DNA from: Brachynemurus nebulosus
Taxonomy: Eukaryota; Arthropoda; Insecta; Neuroptera; Myrmeleontidae
NCBI GenBank assembly: GCA_035578155.1
Contig: JAPWDM010000065.1
Span: forward strand, 10,001-74,000
Direction: 5' to 3'
DNA: 64,000 nt
The translations under genes were made by a program, and so were the position numbers. This document shows positions 10,684-21,752 of the stretch, piece after piece. Each line of letters begins with the position of its first letter. Within the stretch, counting starts at the first letter, position 1. The notes under the pieces are model-generated. The model saw nothing but the letters and a program-made list of their open reading frames with translations, was not told the DNA's origin and made no database searches.

Positions 10684-10961
10684 AGTCCAAGCTCCGATAG
10701 CACAAAATCATACTTGATAAAACACCTCAAATTAAAAAAGCTAAATCGATAGTAACTAATGCCGACAATCGGAAATGCCCGCCAGACCTTTAAATTTTTG
10801 TTAACTAATGCCTAAAAAAAATAATACCCAGAATAATTTAATAATACTTTTAACAAGTATTATTATGTATATGATTTCTCTGAGCGGACAACTAAATTAT
10901 ATGTATGTATGTATGTTCGTCGGCGTATGGATAAACCAGTGTATTTAAAATAATAGATACT

Positions 10962-11889
10962 GCTGCGCTTAACAATGAAGCCTTCCCGGGTAAAACACCT
11001 TATTTTCCAAAAAAAATTTGCTTCGATTAATAAAGCTGATCTTAGATTTTACATTAAAATTGAAAAAGTTCCTTTCCTTTTAAAAAGTTTTTGAAAAGGC
11101 CGAGAAAAACGTCAAATCTACCTCACATAATACCTCGCTGAAATTTACATATGTTATAGTAAATTATATATATTTTACTGAAGAATCGGTCTGTCTGGCA
11201 TATTTTGTTAATTAATGCTTGACAGACCTGTTTTAATTAGTGAAAAGTTTAGGCAAATCTACATCACATAACACCCTCATTTTTTTTTTTGTTTTAATTA
11301 AAAGCATTTTGTATTATCTACGTATTAAAATTGGTCTGTCTAATAAAAAAACATTATTAACCATGCCAGACTTAACCTGAAATATTCAGCCTTCACGTAT
11401 CAAATTGATAGCTGTTTGAAGCAATGTTATCTTTAAAAGTATGTTTTTTTATTCTTAAAATTAAGTTTGGGACTTCTTATATCAATTACAATTGATCCGG
11501 CTTTAAAAGAATATAGTTACGTCTGTGAAATTAAATTTTAAAGTGTAGCGTTGACTTTTTTGATAAACAAATACACTTCCTTTGAGGTCGCGACAAAACA
11601 TCTCCTATTTTCTTTTTTAAAAATGAAGTTTAAGTTTTCCTCTAATCATAAATATTGGTGACTCATAAAAACCGTTTTTTACTAGGCCAGACTTAATGAA
11701 AACGAAGCAGCAGTTTTCATGAAAAAAGCTGTTTTTATGTTTTTAACCATTCTCAAGCAAAGGAACAATTAAGGAAAGGAACTTTTTCAATTTTAATGTA
11801 AAATCTAAGATCAGCTTTATTCATCGAAGCAAATTTTTTTGGAAAATAAGGTGTTTTACCCAGTCAGGCTTCATTGTTAAGCGCAGCAC
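10962..11889. mobile_element. Inverted-repeat element with about 120-bp arms
   Basis: The left arm begins GCTGCGCTTAACAATGAAGCC and runs to about 11,080; the right arm is its inverse at about 11,763-11,888. The interior (11,090-11,400) matches the reverse complement of the ~145-bp tandem units at 18,235-19,720, so this element and the large composite share sequence. Non-coding. Confidence 0.75.
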
Positions 11890-12270
11890 TGCCGTGTCAC
11901 ACGAATCTCATGTATCTTTAGATACAGCAATTTCGCGTAACAACGTTTAAAGGATTCTACTCAATCCCTAGTATATATATTGACAATAAAATTAATTAAT
12001 TTGTTAATAATAATATAATAATTAATCTATTGTATTTTTAAATTTTTATTTTGATTGTATCACATTCCTTATTTCTTATATTTTCAAATAGTATATTTAT
12101 ACGTTATTAAATCAATACTGCAATATTGAATCAATAACACATAATAAAAATCAATTATCTTAGATATTTAATAATATTTGAGCGAATTAAAATAATACGA
12201 TATTTTATTCAAATCAAGTTTTCTCCAAACTATCATTTTTGCGATACGTGAGATTGGGGTGACACGGCAG
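11889..12270. mobile_element. MITE with CTGCCGTGTCAC terminal repeats
   Basis: CTGCCGTGTCACACGAATCT at the left end is inverted at the right end (AGATTGGGGTGACACGGCAG), with a TIR of about 28 bp. The AT-rich interior has no open frame. It abuts the previous element directly. Confidence 0.7.
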
Positions 12271-12337
12271 ACGGCAGTGTCTATTATTTTAAATACACTG
12301 GTTTATCCATAAGCCGACGAATATACATACATACATC

Positions 12338-13399
12338 AAGAAAAAAGATATTTTTTGCGCGCCAAGAATATTAAAAATTTGCTTTAAAGTTAGCTAAAAC
12401 AGTCTAAACAAACAGAAAAATAACTTCTTTCTATATCCCAATCAAATCTTGATTTGTATCATCCCCGCATACGTCCCGTAAAGTCGGTTGGAGAATAGAC
12501 TTTAAATAATATGTCTTTAAAGAAATTAGTTTATCTAAATTATAAGCGCCGCCCACAATACATTTAAAAAGACTTTTGTGTGATAAAATCTTAACTTGAG
12601 AGAATATGTCCGATCAGCTTTTCATATTTTTTACTATTTCTGTTCTTAAACATCAGTATCTAACACTAGTAAAACATTCTGTTTTTATGTACAAAAATAT
12701 GAGGATTTCTTCACACGCTACATATTTTTAGGTGGGCCCTTTTTAGACAGAAAGGAAACATAGATTTTGAATATGAAGCCTATCTGTCATTCTTGTTTAT
12801 CTTTCAAATTTACATTACATTCATTTTTAAAATTTAATTTGTACAAGGAAAAGTGCACGGATTGTCAACATTATTAGTCTGTATTTAATATCAAGTAGAG
12901 TGGTGTCAATAATATTTTGAATTTGGTAGTCATAGATGAAAATGTTTTACCATACATTTGACGATTTTTAATCTTGTATAATTATCGAACTTATTACTTA
13001 ACTATTTAATGTAAAAATTGTTTGTTTCGGCATTGCTGACATCAAATACGAGTCTAATGGCGATTGTTAATGCTTAATTACATTATTCTAGTCATATAAT
13101 ATTCTAATATTCTCGTGTCTGTCTCTTTGAAATGTTTAGATCACATTTTAATTATCTACTATAAAAATTATGTACTATTAATTATGTACTATAAATAAAA
13201 AACGATATTTTGTCTGGGAAATTTGAACACATTATTAACCTAGGTCTCGAACTGTTTTTTTCAGAAACTTAGGACCCTATACAATATCCGTAAATGAAGA
13301 ATAGACGATACTTTTTAAAAAAGAGAGTCCGAATTTTTAAATTTTTTTTATTTACTAGCTGTACCCGTAACTCAATAAGAAGTATGTAAGTGTAATAAT
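12338..13399. other. Non-coding stretch of the composite
   Basis: 12,345-12,375 (GCGCGCCAAGAATATT) resembles the arm at 17,365-17,400, suggesting the outer composite resumes here. Nothing else recognisable. Confidence 0.45.
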
Positions 13400-13865
13400 T
13401 ATATAGAACTTGTAAAGAATAATAATTTTTGTGAAATCCCGTAGGAATGAGGAATTTTCCCGGAGTAAAAAGTATCTTAAATGTTGACCCAAGTAATAGG
13501 TTATCACCACACCAAATTTCATCAAAATCCGTCCAATAGTTTTGCGTAACACGTGCATATGCACAAAATGGTTTTTCTAATTTCCCGTGGGAATAAGGCA
13601 TTTTGCCAGAGTAAAAAGTATTTTAAATGTTGCCCTAGATAATAAGTTATCACCACACCAAATTTTATTAAAGTCTGTCCAATAGTTTTTGCCTAATATG
13701 TGCACATGCTCAAAATGGTTTTTCCATTTTCCCGTGGGAATGAGAACTTTTCCCGGAGTAAAAAGTATTTTAGATGTTGACCCAGGTAATAAGTTATTAT
13801 CACACCAAATTTCACTAAAATCCGTCCAACAGTTTTTGCGTGATGCGTGAACAGACAGACAGACA
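13400..13865. repeat. Three tandem units of about 147 bp (dispersed arthropod-type repeat)
   Basis: Units start near 13,441, 13,587 and 13,734 with GTRGGAATRAG. Each runs through CCGGAGTAAAAAGTAT, CACACCAAATTT and TCCGTCCAATAGTTTT to a CAAAATGG phrase. It ends with ACAGACAGACAGAC. Phrases of this type are widespread in insect genomes as dispersed non-coding repeats; the parent element is not evident here. Confidence 0.75.
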
Positions 13866-14284
13866 AAAATTCTAAAAATCGCTGTTTTGGTATCTACATC
13901 GATAACTATTTACAGTATCAGTACAATTTTCAAAAAATATTCCATGTACAGAAATGGTTTCGTTACAATCTTCTTATATGTATAGATTTGAGAATCCGAG
14001 CACAGCCTCAGTGTGAACGAAGGGACAGATACAGACATACATATGTAGTTTTAAAACTGTTACCAATAATGTATACATATACACAATATGCGTATATATG
14101 TGTATGTATGTATATATGTAAAAAGGTCGTTCTTTACAGCACCTTTAAGTATAAGCAATCCCTACACGCACAATAGTATTATGCAGTCAGCTTGTGCAAT
14201 TTATTAAAGTCTTCTTTAGATGCTAATAGAAGTGTTTTTTGATTCAAAATGTTAAGTGATTAACTGATAAACATGCTACGATGC

Positions 14285-15068
14285 AGTAAATAATTGAAGT
14301 GTGGAAGTACCAAAGGCACTAAGTGCGAAAAAATAGCTTTTTTTTCTTTTAAAAATTAGTCTTCAAAACGTACTATATGACATCGCCAAAACCCAAACAA
14401 AAGTTAGAAGTAATATTTATCATATTTTTAATTTTTAACTTGACAATTTAACTCATGTGTATCAAGTGCCATAAGAATATTGTAATTTTTTCACTTTTAC
14501 CGTGGAAAAAAGTTATGACAAAATTTTTACAACGAAAAAAATAGTACAAAATATTTCATTGGTCATTTCGTTGTAGGTAAACACGATAAAAACAAAACAA
14601 AAATTTATATTGGTAAATTTAAATGATTTCAGAATCATGGTAACAATGTATTAAATAATTTAATTAATAATATGAATTATACTAATTTATTTTATTCGTT
14701 AAATTGTCTTACTGTATTACATTTTAGATTTATATTTTTTCTGAATAAATTTGCGTTTTCTATAACTCAAATTTCTTGCCTAAAGCAATTTAACTCGAAG
14801 AAATGTCAACCCAAAAACGCTTCAGCACCGCTGTTGCGTTTTTGTTAGTTGACAGTTCTTCTCGTTAAATTGGTATAGGCAACAAATTTTCGTTGGACAA
14901 ACCCAAATTTATTCGAAAAAATACAAACCTCTCGTGTAATAATAAGTAAATAAAAAATTGGATAATGTATTATATCTAAGGAGTTTTTATTCCTTATTTG
15001 TGTAATAACTCAAAATATATGAATTGATACTTAGTGCCTTTGCTACTTCCAAGCTTCAATTACTTTTT
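14285..15068. mobile_element. 784-bp TIR element
   Basis: The left end holds AATTGAAGTGTGGAAGTACC then AAAGGCACTAAGT. The right end holds the inverse (ACTTAGTGCCTTTGCTACTT then CCAAGCTTCAATT). The TIR is about 38 bp. No open frame inside. It contains the hairpin at 14,775-14,882. No clear target duplication. Confidence 0.65.
14775..14882. repeat. Hairpin of about 108 bp
   Basis: TTGCCTA, AATTTAACTCGAAGAA, TGTCAAC and CAAAAACGC are all inverted across a short centre (GCGTTTTTG, GTTGACA, TTCTTCTCGTTAAATT, TAGGCAA). It could be a tiny MITE nested in the surrounding TIR element. Confidence 0.7.
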
Positions 15069-15519
15069 ACAAATTAATATTTGAAACTGGTCCAAATTAT
15101 AGGCACAATAGGTGACACAATAAACAAATTAAACTTGTAAATAAACAAAGTTGAATGTCGAATAAGCCTTCAGTATAATCTACAATAAATTGCTCCGTAA
15201 TATTGTATAAGATCAGATTTTGTGTAATGTTACTGAGTGTGTAGGGGCCACTTTACTATTTTGTTTACAATTAAGAAAAATAGATCTTTGGGATATGTGT
15301 ATGAATCAGTATGAATGTATTTGTGCAATACTACAAGCCCCATGTCATAACAAACTCAACAATATCCGGTATCAACCAATCAGAATCAAGAAGAAAATAA
15401 TGTTGATAAGATCTTGTGCGAACCATGTCCTGAATTGACCAAGTTTGTTGTTTAGTTGTGTTAAATTTACACACTATATTGTTTAAACAAAACAGAATGT
15501 TTATAATAAGCAGAAAATG

Positions 15520-15690
15520 AATTAAAATTTTTTGAGCATATTATAATTTTTATCTGCAGTTCAGTACTCAAGATATGTAAAAGGCATAAACTCACGTGAC
15601 GCACGGGACATCGTACAAGTTTATGTCTTATATTTGGAGTACTGCATTTCAAATATAAATTAAAATATGCTCAAAAAATTTTAATCCAGT
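15520..15690. repeat. Hairpin of about 170 bp
   Basis: Outer arms ATTAAAATTTTTTGAGCATA / TATGCTCAAAAAATTTTAAT and inner arms around CAGTACTCAAGATATG / CTTATATTTGGAGTACTG form a long imperfect palindrome. Non-coding. Confidence 0.7.
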
Positions 15691-15911
15691 TGTCCCATGT
15701 TATAAACTTTTTGTTGTTTGTTATTAATTTCATTAAAAAAAAAGTTTTTGTTGCAAAAATGTCCCTGCGTCACGCGAGAATTGCCCATATATTTAAGTTG
15801 TGTCATTAAAAACCAACTTTAAGATTTAAAAAAAACTGAAAATTATTTTCTTTTATGTTTTCGAAACATTAAAAAATTATTTTGTTCAATATTACCAAAT
15901 ATTACCAAATA

Positions 15912-16405
15912 CAGTTGAACCTGGATAAGCGAGAGTTGAAGGGACCGCGATCTATTTTTCTCTTATAGAGTTTTCTCACTAACCCGAGGTATTGTATGAA
16001 TACTACTTATTAGAATAATATACATATACGTATTTGAACATAGATAAGCTTACAAAAAAAAAAACATGCTTTTTGGTTATTTGAATAGAAAAGTTCCGTG
16101 AATTATAAGAAAACAAGAACATAAGTCCATTCAGTCCTTCTAATAAAATATGTAGAAGTTCTTTGAAATTTAAGAATGAGTCATAACTAGAAAATGTTAA
16201 ATACGTTTAACTGTCGCTTATAGAGGTACAGGCAATTCTCAGTCTCAGTTATAGAGGTCAACGAGCGAAAAACGACTCTCACTTATACAGGTTTTTGTTT
16301 CTCACTCATAGAGGTTTAAGAGTGGTAAAGTGACGGGATCTGGCAATTACTCCCACTCACAGAGTTTTCTCGCTTACCCAGTTCTCCCTTATCCAGGTTT
16401 GACTG
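15912..16405. mobile_element. Tc1/mariner- or pogo-type MITE with TA duplication
   Basis: TA flanks a 494-bp element beginning CAGTTGAACCTGGATAAG and ending CTTATCCAGGTTTGACTG. The subterminal CTCGCTTACCC and CTCACTTATA phrases repeat inside. CAGT-starting TIRs with TA duplication fit the pogo/Tigger group. No coding capacity. Confidence 0.8.
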
Positions 16406-16424
16406 TATAATGAAACCAAAGATA

Positions 16425-16615
16425 TTCTTAAAATATAGTCCAGAATCTAGCGAATGTCGTAGGATTTTTTTAATAAATTGATTTTTATAGATTTTGTAAA
16501 CGATTTTTGGTCAATTTTTTCGAAAAAAACAAAAGTTCAAACTAACGCCCTTTTTTAAAAAACAATTTGTAGAAAAAATCCTACGACGTTCGCTAGATTT
16601 TGGACTATATTTTAA
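16425..16615. repeat. Hairpin element around AGTCCAGAATCTAGCG
   Basis: ATAGTCCAGAATCTAGCGAA at about 16,434 is inverted at about 16,590-16,606 (TTCGCTAGATTTTGGACTAT), and the arms extend outward by AAAATAT / ATATTTT. About 190 bp, non-coding. From 16,616 to 17,324 nothing else is recognised. Confidence 0.65.
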
Positions 16616-17324
16616 GAAACTTTTTGATTTTTTCCAAATTAAAAATTGTGTAGCGGTACACCCATGTCGACCGTCCGAGATTTTTTTTCCTTGTTGCGCT
16701 GCTGTACCGCCATTTTAAAACTAAAATAAAACATATTTTTTGTAGTTAAAGACTATTACTTTCATATGCACAAAACCTCATATCTCTATCTCTTTCCTTT
16801 CACATGAAATTTAGTGAATACAAGGTGATATTACCCCCTAACACTAAACAGTTAACAGTCGGTTTGAACATGGTTTTGTCAGTGGAAAAAAAAACTTAGA
16901 GGTAACGACAAAAAACATTAGATTTTAAAAATTACAGGTAACACTCAAAACCTCATGATTTCCTTAGTTGCTTTCCTAAAAAAGATAAACCATTAATTTA
17001 CATATGAGAACATTTTATTTCATTTTTATTATATTAGGAAAATTGTGAAAAATACCTACATCTATAAAAAAACTTTATGATAGTTAATGTCTAAGTTTCT
17101 GACTGTCTCTTGATTTTGATTCACATTGTGGATTTTATTTTTTTAAAAACCGTATAAAAAATCGCATAAAAAAGTCGCACAAAAAAAAGGCGCATAGAAG
17201 ATTTAGCTGTACTATATCCACCAAATACGAACTGATTGTTAGTAGACATAAACTACTGGAATATAGGTATTAAGGACTAATTAGACTGGCGCACGGAACA
17301 CTGTCCATAGTTCAAAAATATGTG

Positions 17325-18132
17325 AAATCCGACAAAAACAGATATCTGGGAATATCTGTAAAAAATGGCGCCAAGAATATTATGTATTTGTATCTAAGAA
17401 AAAAAATAAAGCTTTAAAAAATAACTGAAATCCATTGCTATGCCAAGAACAGATATAATTATAATAACTAAGCTTACGTACAGATGGTATTTAAAAAAAT
17501 AATCTAAAAAAAAATAATACTAATTTTCGGAATAAAAACTTTTGTTGCACTTGGCTCAAGATTTAACTTGATATTAATAAACAAAACAAAAAATCTTGAG
17601 CCAAGTACAACAAAAGTTTTTATTCCGAAAATTAGTATTGTAGCGCGTTATGATTTTAATGTAGGCCATGTCTAATTTTTGAAACTATGTACTTTTTGGC
17701 TTTTGTTAAAAAAAACAGTCAAGATATATTTTTGTAATAAGACGCACGCATAAAATTTTAATATATTTTTTGTAATTGAAAATAATATGTTAAATATAAT
17801 CAATTTGTGCTAATCATTGTCTTTTTCCATTGCATAAATAAATAATAAAAAAATAATTTAGTAGTGAATTGAATATTTTTGTTTAAAAAGGAAAAAATTA
17901 ACAATCTTTAAAACTGAAATATCACATCACTACAGTATTAATATTTTTTAGATTATTTTTTTAAATACCATCTGTACGTAAGCTTAGTTATTATAATTAT
18001 ATCTGTTCTTGGCATAGCAATGGATTTCAGTTATTTTTTAAAGCTTTATTTTTTTTCTTAGATACAAATACATAATATTCTTGGCGCCATTTTTTACAGA
18101 TAGTCCCAAATATCTGTTTTTGTCGGATATAA
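17325..18132. mobile_element. Inverted-repeat unit with 190-bp arms and inner palindrome
   Basis: 17,325-17,516 (GACAAAAACAGATATC through TTGGCATAGC reversed) is inverted at 17,945-18,132. A second, nearly perfect palindrome (CTAATTTTCGGAATAAAAAC to its inverse) lies at 17,517-17,638. The right arm then runs into the outer composite sequence. Confidence 0.7.
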
Positions 18133-18551
18133 CTTAGTTGTCCGCTCAGAGAAATCATATACATAATAATATTTGTTAAAAGTATTATTAAATTATTCCG
18201 GGTATTATTTTTTTTAGGCATTAGTTAACAAAATTTGCCAGACAGACGAATTTCAATAGATTGGTAATATCTAAAAGTTTTATTTAAAAAAAAAATTAAA
18301 GTGTTATGTGAGGGTAAGTTTGCCTAAAATTTTCACTAATTAAAAGAAGTCTGTCAGACATTAATTAACAAAATATGCCAGACAGACCGATCCCCTAGTA
18401 AAATATATATAATCTGCTATAACATATGTGAAATTCAACGAGGTGTGATGTGAGAGTAAGTCTACCTAAAATTTTCACCAATTAAAATAGTTCTGTCAGA
18501 CATTAATTAACAAAATATACCAGACAGACCGATTCCTTTGTAAAATATATA

Positions 18552-19502
18552 CAGGGTGGAAACAGATTTATCGAACATAGGGCAAATATAATGGAAAAAT
18601 TTTGTATGGATCAATGTAGTATGTTACCGTTAAAAAACATTGTAATTGTGTATTTCTATAGTAATGCCGTTTATTAGAATAAAATGGCAGATATATTTTA
18701 TTTATAGTATATTGAAATAAAAATAATATTGACATTTTTAAAAATTAAAAGTGATCAAACAAATTGTTATAAATACTTTTATTATTTTTATTAAATTAAA
18801 TGTTCAAACTTTTCTCCATTAACCGCTAAACAATATCCTAATCTATTGTAAAATTCATTCCGAACATTTTGTAGCATGTTGGGAGTAATATTAAAACAGG
18901 CTGCCACGATAATCTCTTGCGAAGATTGCGTATTTGGGTGGGACTTTGAAGTATAAATTTTGCTTTTTAAGTGACCTCAAAGGAAGAAATCATTTGGCGA
19001 TAGATTGGAGACGTGGGAGCCACTCAATTGCGCCCCCACGTCCAATCAATGCATTTTGAAAATGCTGATTTAAAAAATCTTACCATTTTTTCTTGCCTCA
19101 TTTTGTTGTCTTAAACAAGCACAATTTACACAACCCGTGGTACGAAATTGGTCTACAATGTGTTTTACAGTACTTATACTGGGGACTTGTCTATTTTCGT
19201 AAGACACACTAAATAAATCACGTGTTTTACGATAACTATTGCCCACCAAAAACCATGAGACACGCTGAATTTTTTCTTTGGTAGTATAATAAACCTTAAT
19301 TTTTAATTTTAGTTTTCTTTCAATAGATAAATTCGCAGTAAATTTGATATTTAGTTTAACAAATATCAAAATATTGTAAATCCATGGTAACATGATTTAA
19401 AAACGAAACATTATTGATTAGAATGTGTCAGAGATCACATTGATCCTGAGAAAAATTCCCCATTGTATTTGTCCTACCTTCGATAAATCTGTTTCCACCC
19501 TG
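18552..19502 (-). mobile_element. Internally deleted mariner-type element
   Basis: TA, then CAGGGTGGAAACAGATTTAT at the left end; the inverse, ending CACCCTG then TA, at the right end. The 951-bp copy sits inside the third tandem unit. Its coding content (minus strand) is a transposase missing its middle. Confidence 0.85.
18830..19393 (-). pseudogene. Mariner-type transposase remnant (N- and C-terminal pieces)
   Basis: 19,070-19,393 encodes a start-containing segment with YTTKEKIQRVSWFLVG, then RQVPSISTVKHIVDQFRTTG. This is the DUF4817-like helix-turn-helix found at the start of one group of insect mariner-type transposases. Downstream on the same strand (about 19,065-18,830), frame-broken sequence with IDWTWGR, SPIYRQM and KAKF matches the end of the catalytic domain (the SPDLTPLDFF region) and the C-terminus. 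The middle, with the first catalytic residues, is absent. Non-functional. Confidence 0.6.
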
Positions 19503-19867
19503 TATAATTTGATTGATATAACATATGTGAAATTCAACGAGGTGTTATGTGAGGGTAAGTTTACCTAAAATTTTCACCAATTAAAATAGGTCTGTCAGAC
19601 ATTAATTAACAAAATATGCCAGACAGACCGATTCTTCAATAAAATATATATAATTTCCTATAACATATATAAATTTCAGCGAGGTGTTATGTGAGGTAGA
19701 TTTGACGTTTTTCTCGGCCATTTCAAAAATTTTTTAAAAATATAATTTTACAAAAATTTAAAGGTCTGGCGGGCATTTTCTATTGTCGGCATTAGTTACT
19801 ATCGGTTTAGCTTTTTTAATTTGAGGTGTTTTATCCGGTATGATTTTGTGATATCGGAGCTTGGACT

Positions 19868-20835
19868 ATTTAAATAGTTTGCATTGCCTGTTTATTAAAT
19901 TTAATAAAAAATAAAATTTTTTTAAACAATCATTATTAATATAAAGTTTTATTAAACGTCATTAAAGTTCGTGTAATTTCATCGAAAATAAAATTCAAAA
20001 AATATATAAGTGCACTTCCTTCCGGAATGGGCTACTTTTGGGCTACTCGAGCGCCTCTCATCGGCAGGTTTTATTAAAATTGTTCTGGCAACACTGTCAT
20101 GGCAATTAACATCATGTATCATTACGATTACGTTAAAAGAAACAAATTTTACACATTTTAGCGAATTTTCATTCTGAAAATTCAGTTATTACAGCAGCTC
20201 TTATGGTAAGACCTAAGTCCGGGACTATGGCAGAAATTTCTTTTGGAGCCTCTAGAACCCGAAAATCTACATGTTAGAAAGTTATCATCATGAAACGCTT
20301 ATTAAAAAAATTGGCATAAGTCGCTGGCATGGCTAAGTGTGATTACGTGATGGAAAATTTTGCAGAAATTTCAGGCGGTTTGCCGTGATTTTCGCACTTA
20401 TGTCTCTGAAACTATATGAAGTTTATGATAAATTGTATTCATATAATATAAATGATATATTATGATAAATTGCATACATACATCTATTGCATGCATAAAT
20501 GAAATTGGCATAAGATGCAAATGTGGTAGAAAAGAAGGCATAAGTCATAAAGTTGCAGAAAAACATAGGTAAACTGAAATCATTTTCGCATTTATGCCTT
20601 TCTGTGTGCAACTTGGAAAAGTTATTTTAGGTCCTTATATTAAAAGGCATAAGTCGCTGGTGTGGACTTCGTTTGAAAAAAAATTGCTAAAATTATAGAA
20701 AAATATATGTAATAATAGTGGAGTGTTGTTAGCTTTATACCTCGGAACACATTGACAGTGATCATTTTTTTCTTTTTTCTTTTTAAGTCAATTTTTGATA
20801 TTATATACTAAAATGTTTATAAGTTAATTTTTCTC
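19868..20835. other. Non-coding; contains a repeat shared with 26.3 kb
   Basis: 20,160-20,290 (GAAAATTCAG..ACAGCAG..GACCTAAGTCCGGGAC) is a diverged copy of 26,325-26,445. Otherwise AT-rich, without recognised features. Confidence 0.55.
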
Positions 20836-20839
20836 GCTT

Positions 20840-21345
20840 TTGCCCCCTCAGGATCCTAGGGGTCAAAAAAGGATCCAAAGCAAACGGCTGGACGGATTGT
20901 TACCAAATTTTGCTCAAATACTATTCAGAACCGGGAAAATATGGATGTTAAGTTAAAATTGATCCCTAGGGTCCTAGGGTGCCAAAAAGGACCTAAAACC
21001 ACTTAACTGATCTTCATCAAATTTTGCTTAAATAATATTGAGATACTGAAAAAAATTAATGGGCTGCTAAAATTGACCCTCAGGGTTCGAGAATCCCAAA
21101 AATGTGCCCCAAATAATCAATTGGATGGGTTTTGCCCAAATTTTGTTCAAATATTTCTGAGATCTGAGAGAAATGAATATGAGATCAAAATGGACCCCAG
21201 GACTCTTGGACCCCAGAAAGGGTAAAAAATAAAGTACTAGATGGATCTGAACCAGATTTGACTGAAATGTTACTGAAACTCAGAAAAAAATTAGCGTGAG
21301 TGTAAAATTGATTTTTAGAGGTCCGGAACCTCAAAGAGACCATAT
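20840..21345. repeat. Four to five tandem units of about 117 bp
   Basis: Units begin near 20,853, 20,971, 21,087, 21,200 and 21,322 with a G/C phrase such as GATCCTAGGGGTC. A GGATGG..ACCAAATTTTGCTCAAATA phrase and CTGAGA..GAAA follow. Strongly diverged. Confidence 0.7.
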
Positions 21346-21365
21346 TAAGATACAGTTCCTTTGTT

Positions 21366-21752
21366 AAATCTACAACTAAAAATAGCTGCGTACGACTAGC
21401 GTCATTGGTGCCTACTCTTGACGCAGTTTTCGAACATTTAAAAAGAGTGTACTTACAAGTACAGTTATGGCTGGGAAATGATGTTACGCCAATTGAATGG
21501 GGATGGAAATATGATCAAGGATCATTGAGACCGACAACTATGAATCAACCTCCAGCCCCCCCCCCCCCCCAATATTTATTAAAGACTATTTTCTGTTCAT
21601 GTACGACAGGATGTGGAGTGGCTTGTGGATGCAGGAAGCATGGATTACGTTGCAGCATAACTTGTTTGGAGTGCAGTGGTGATAGTTGCTTAAACGCTTC
21701 TCTTATTATACGAATTGATGAGGTTGAAGACGGAGATAACGACAATCGATAA
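21366..21752 (+). pseudogene. C-terminal fragment of a Cys-rich (CXC-type) element-associated protein
   Basis: The open segment has LASLVPTLDAVFEHLKRVYL, then QVQLWLGND and PIEWGWKY, then a proline stretch and a Cys-rich end. The Cys pattern (CSCTTGCGVACGCRKHGLRC, then CLECSGDSCLN) is the tesmin/TSO1-like CXC tail. In many invertebrates it closes a large repetitive protein family of uncertain mobile-element origin. No methionine start and no N-terminal part, so this is a fragment; it ends at a natural stop. A run of about 14 C falls in the proline codons. Confidence 0.6.

Larger units (their letters stand above)
10903..12337. mobile_element. Nested inverted-repeat element in the left arm
   Basis: The arm at about 10,903-10,963 (containing GTATGGATAAACCAGTGTAT) is inverted at about 12,274-12,337 (ATACACTGGTTTATCCATA). 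The outer ends are CATACATA-type simple repeats. The interior is filled by two further inverted-repeat units side by side. Confidence 0.7.
18235..19720. repeat. Four tandem units of about 145 bp, split by a mariner insertion
   Basis: GCCAGACAGACCGAT recurs near 18,238, 18,377, 18,519 and 19,618. After subtracting the 951-bp mariner copy, the spacing is 139-148 bp. Each unit contains CAACGAGGTGTTATGTGAG and TTTTCACCAATTAAAA. Confidence 0.8.
10684..19867. mobile_element. 9.2-kb foldback-like composite with long inverted ends
   Basis: The left end (AGTCCAAGCTCCGATAG from 10,684) and the right end (ending TATCGGAGCTTGGACT at 19,867) are inverted copies over about 110 bp. A second matched block follows inside (10,795-10,900 against 18,125-18,235). 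The right arm also carries four tandem units of about 145 bp. I see no transposase in the interior, only nested elements and AT-rich DNA. Long inverted arms containing tandem repeats recall Foldback elements, but no clean target duplication was found. Confidence 0.65.

Noticed and set aside
10684..19867. Maverick/Polinton or large DNA virus insertion
   Set aside because: Long inverted ends fit superficially, but there is no polymerase, integrase, packaging ATPase or capsid coding sequence inside.
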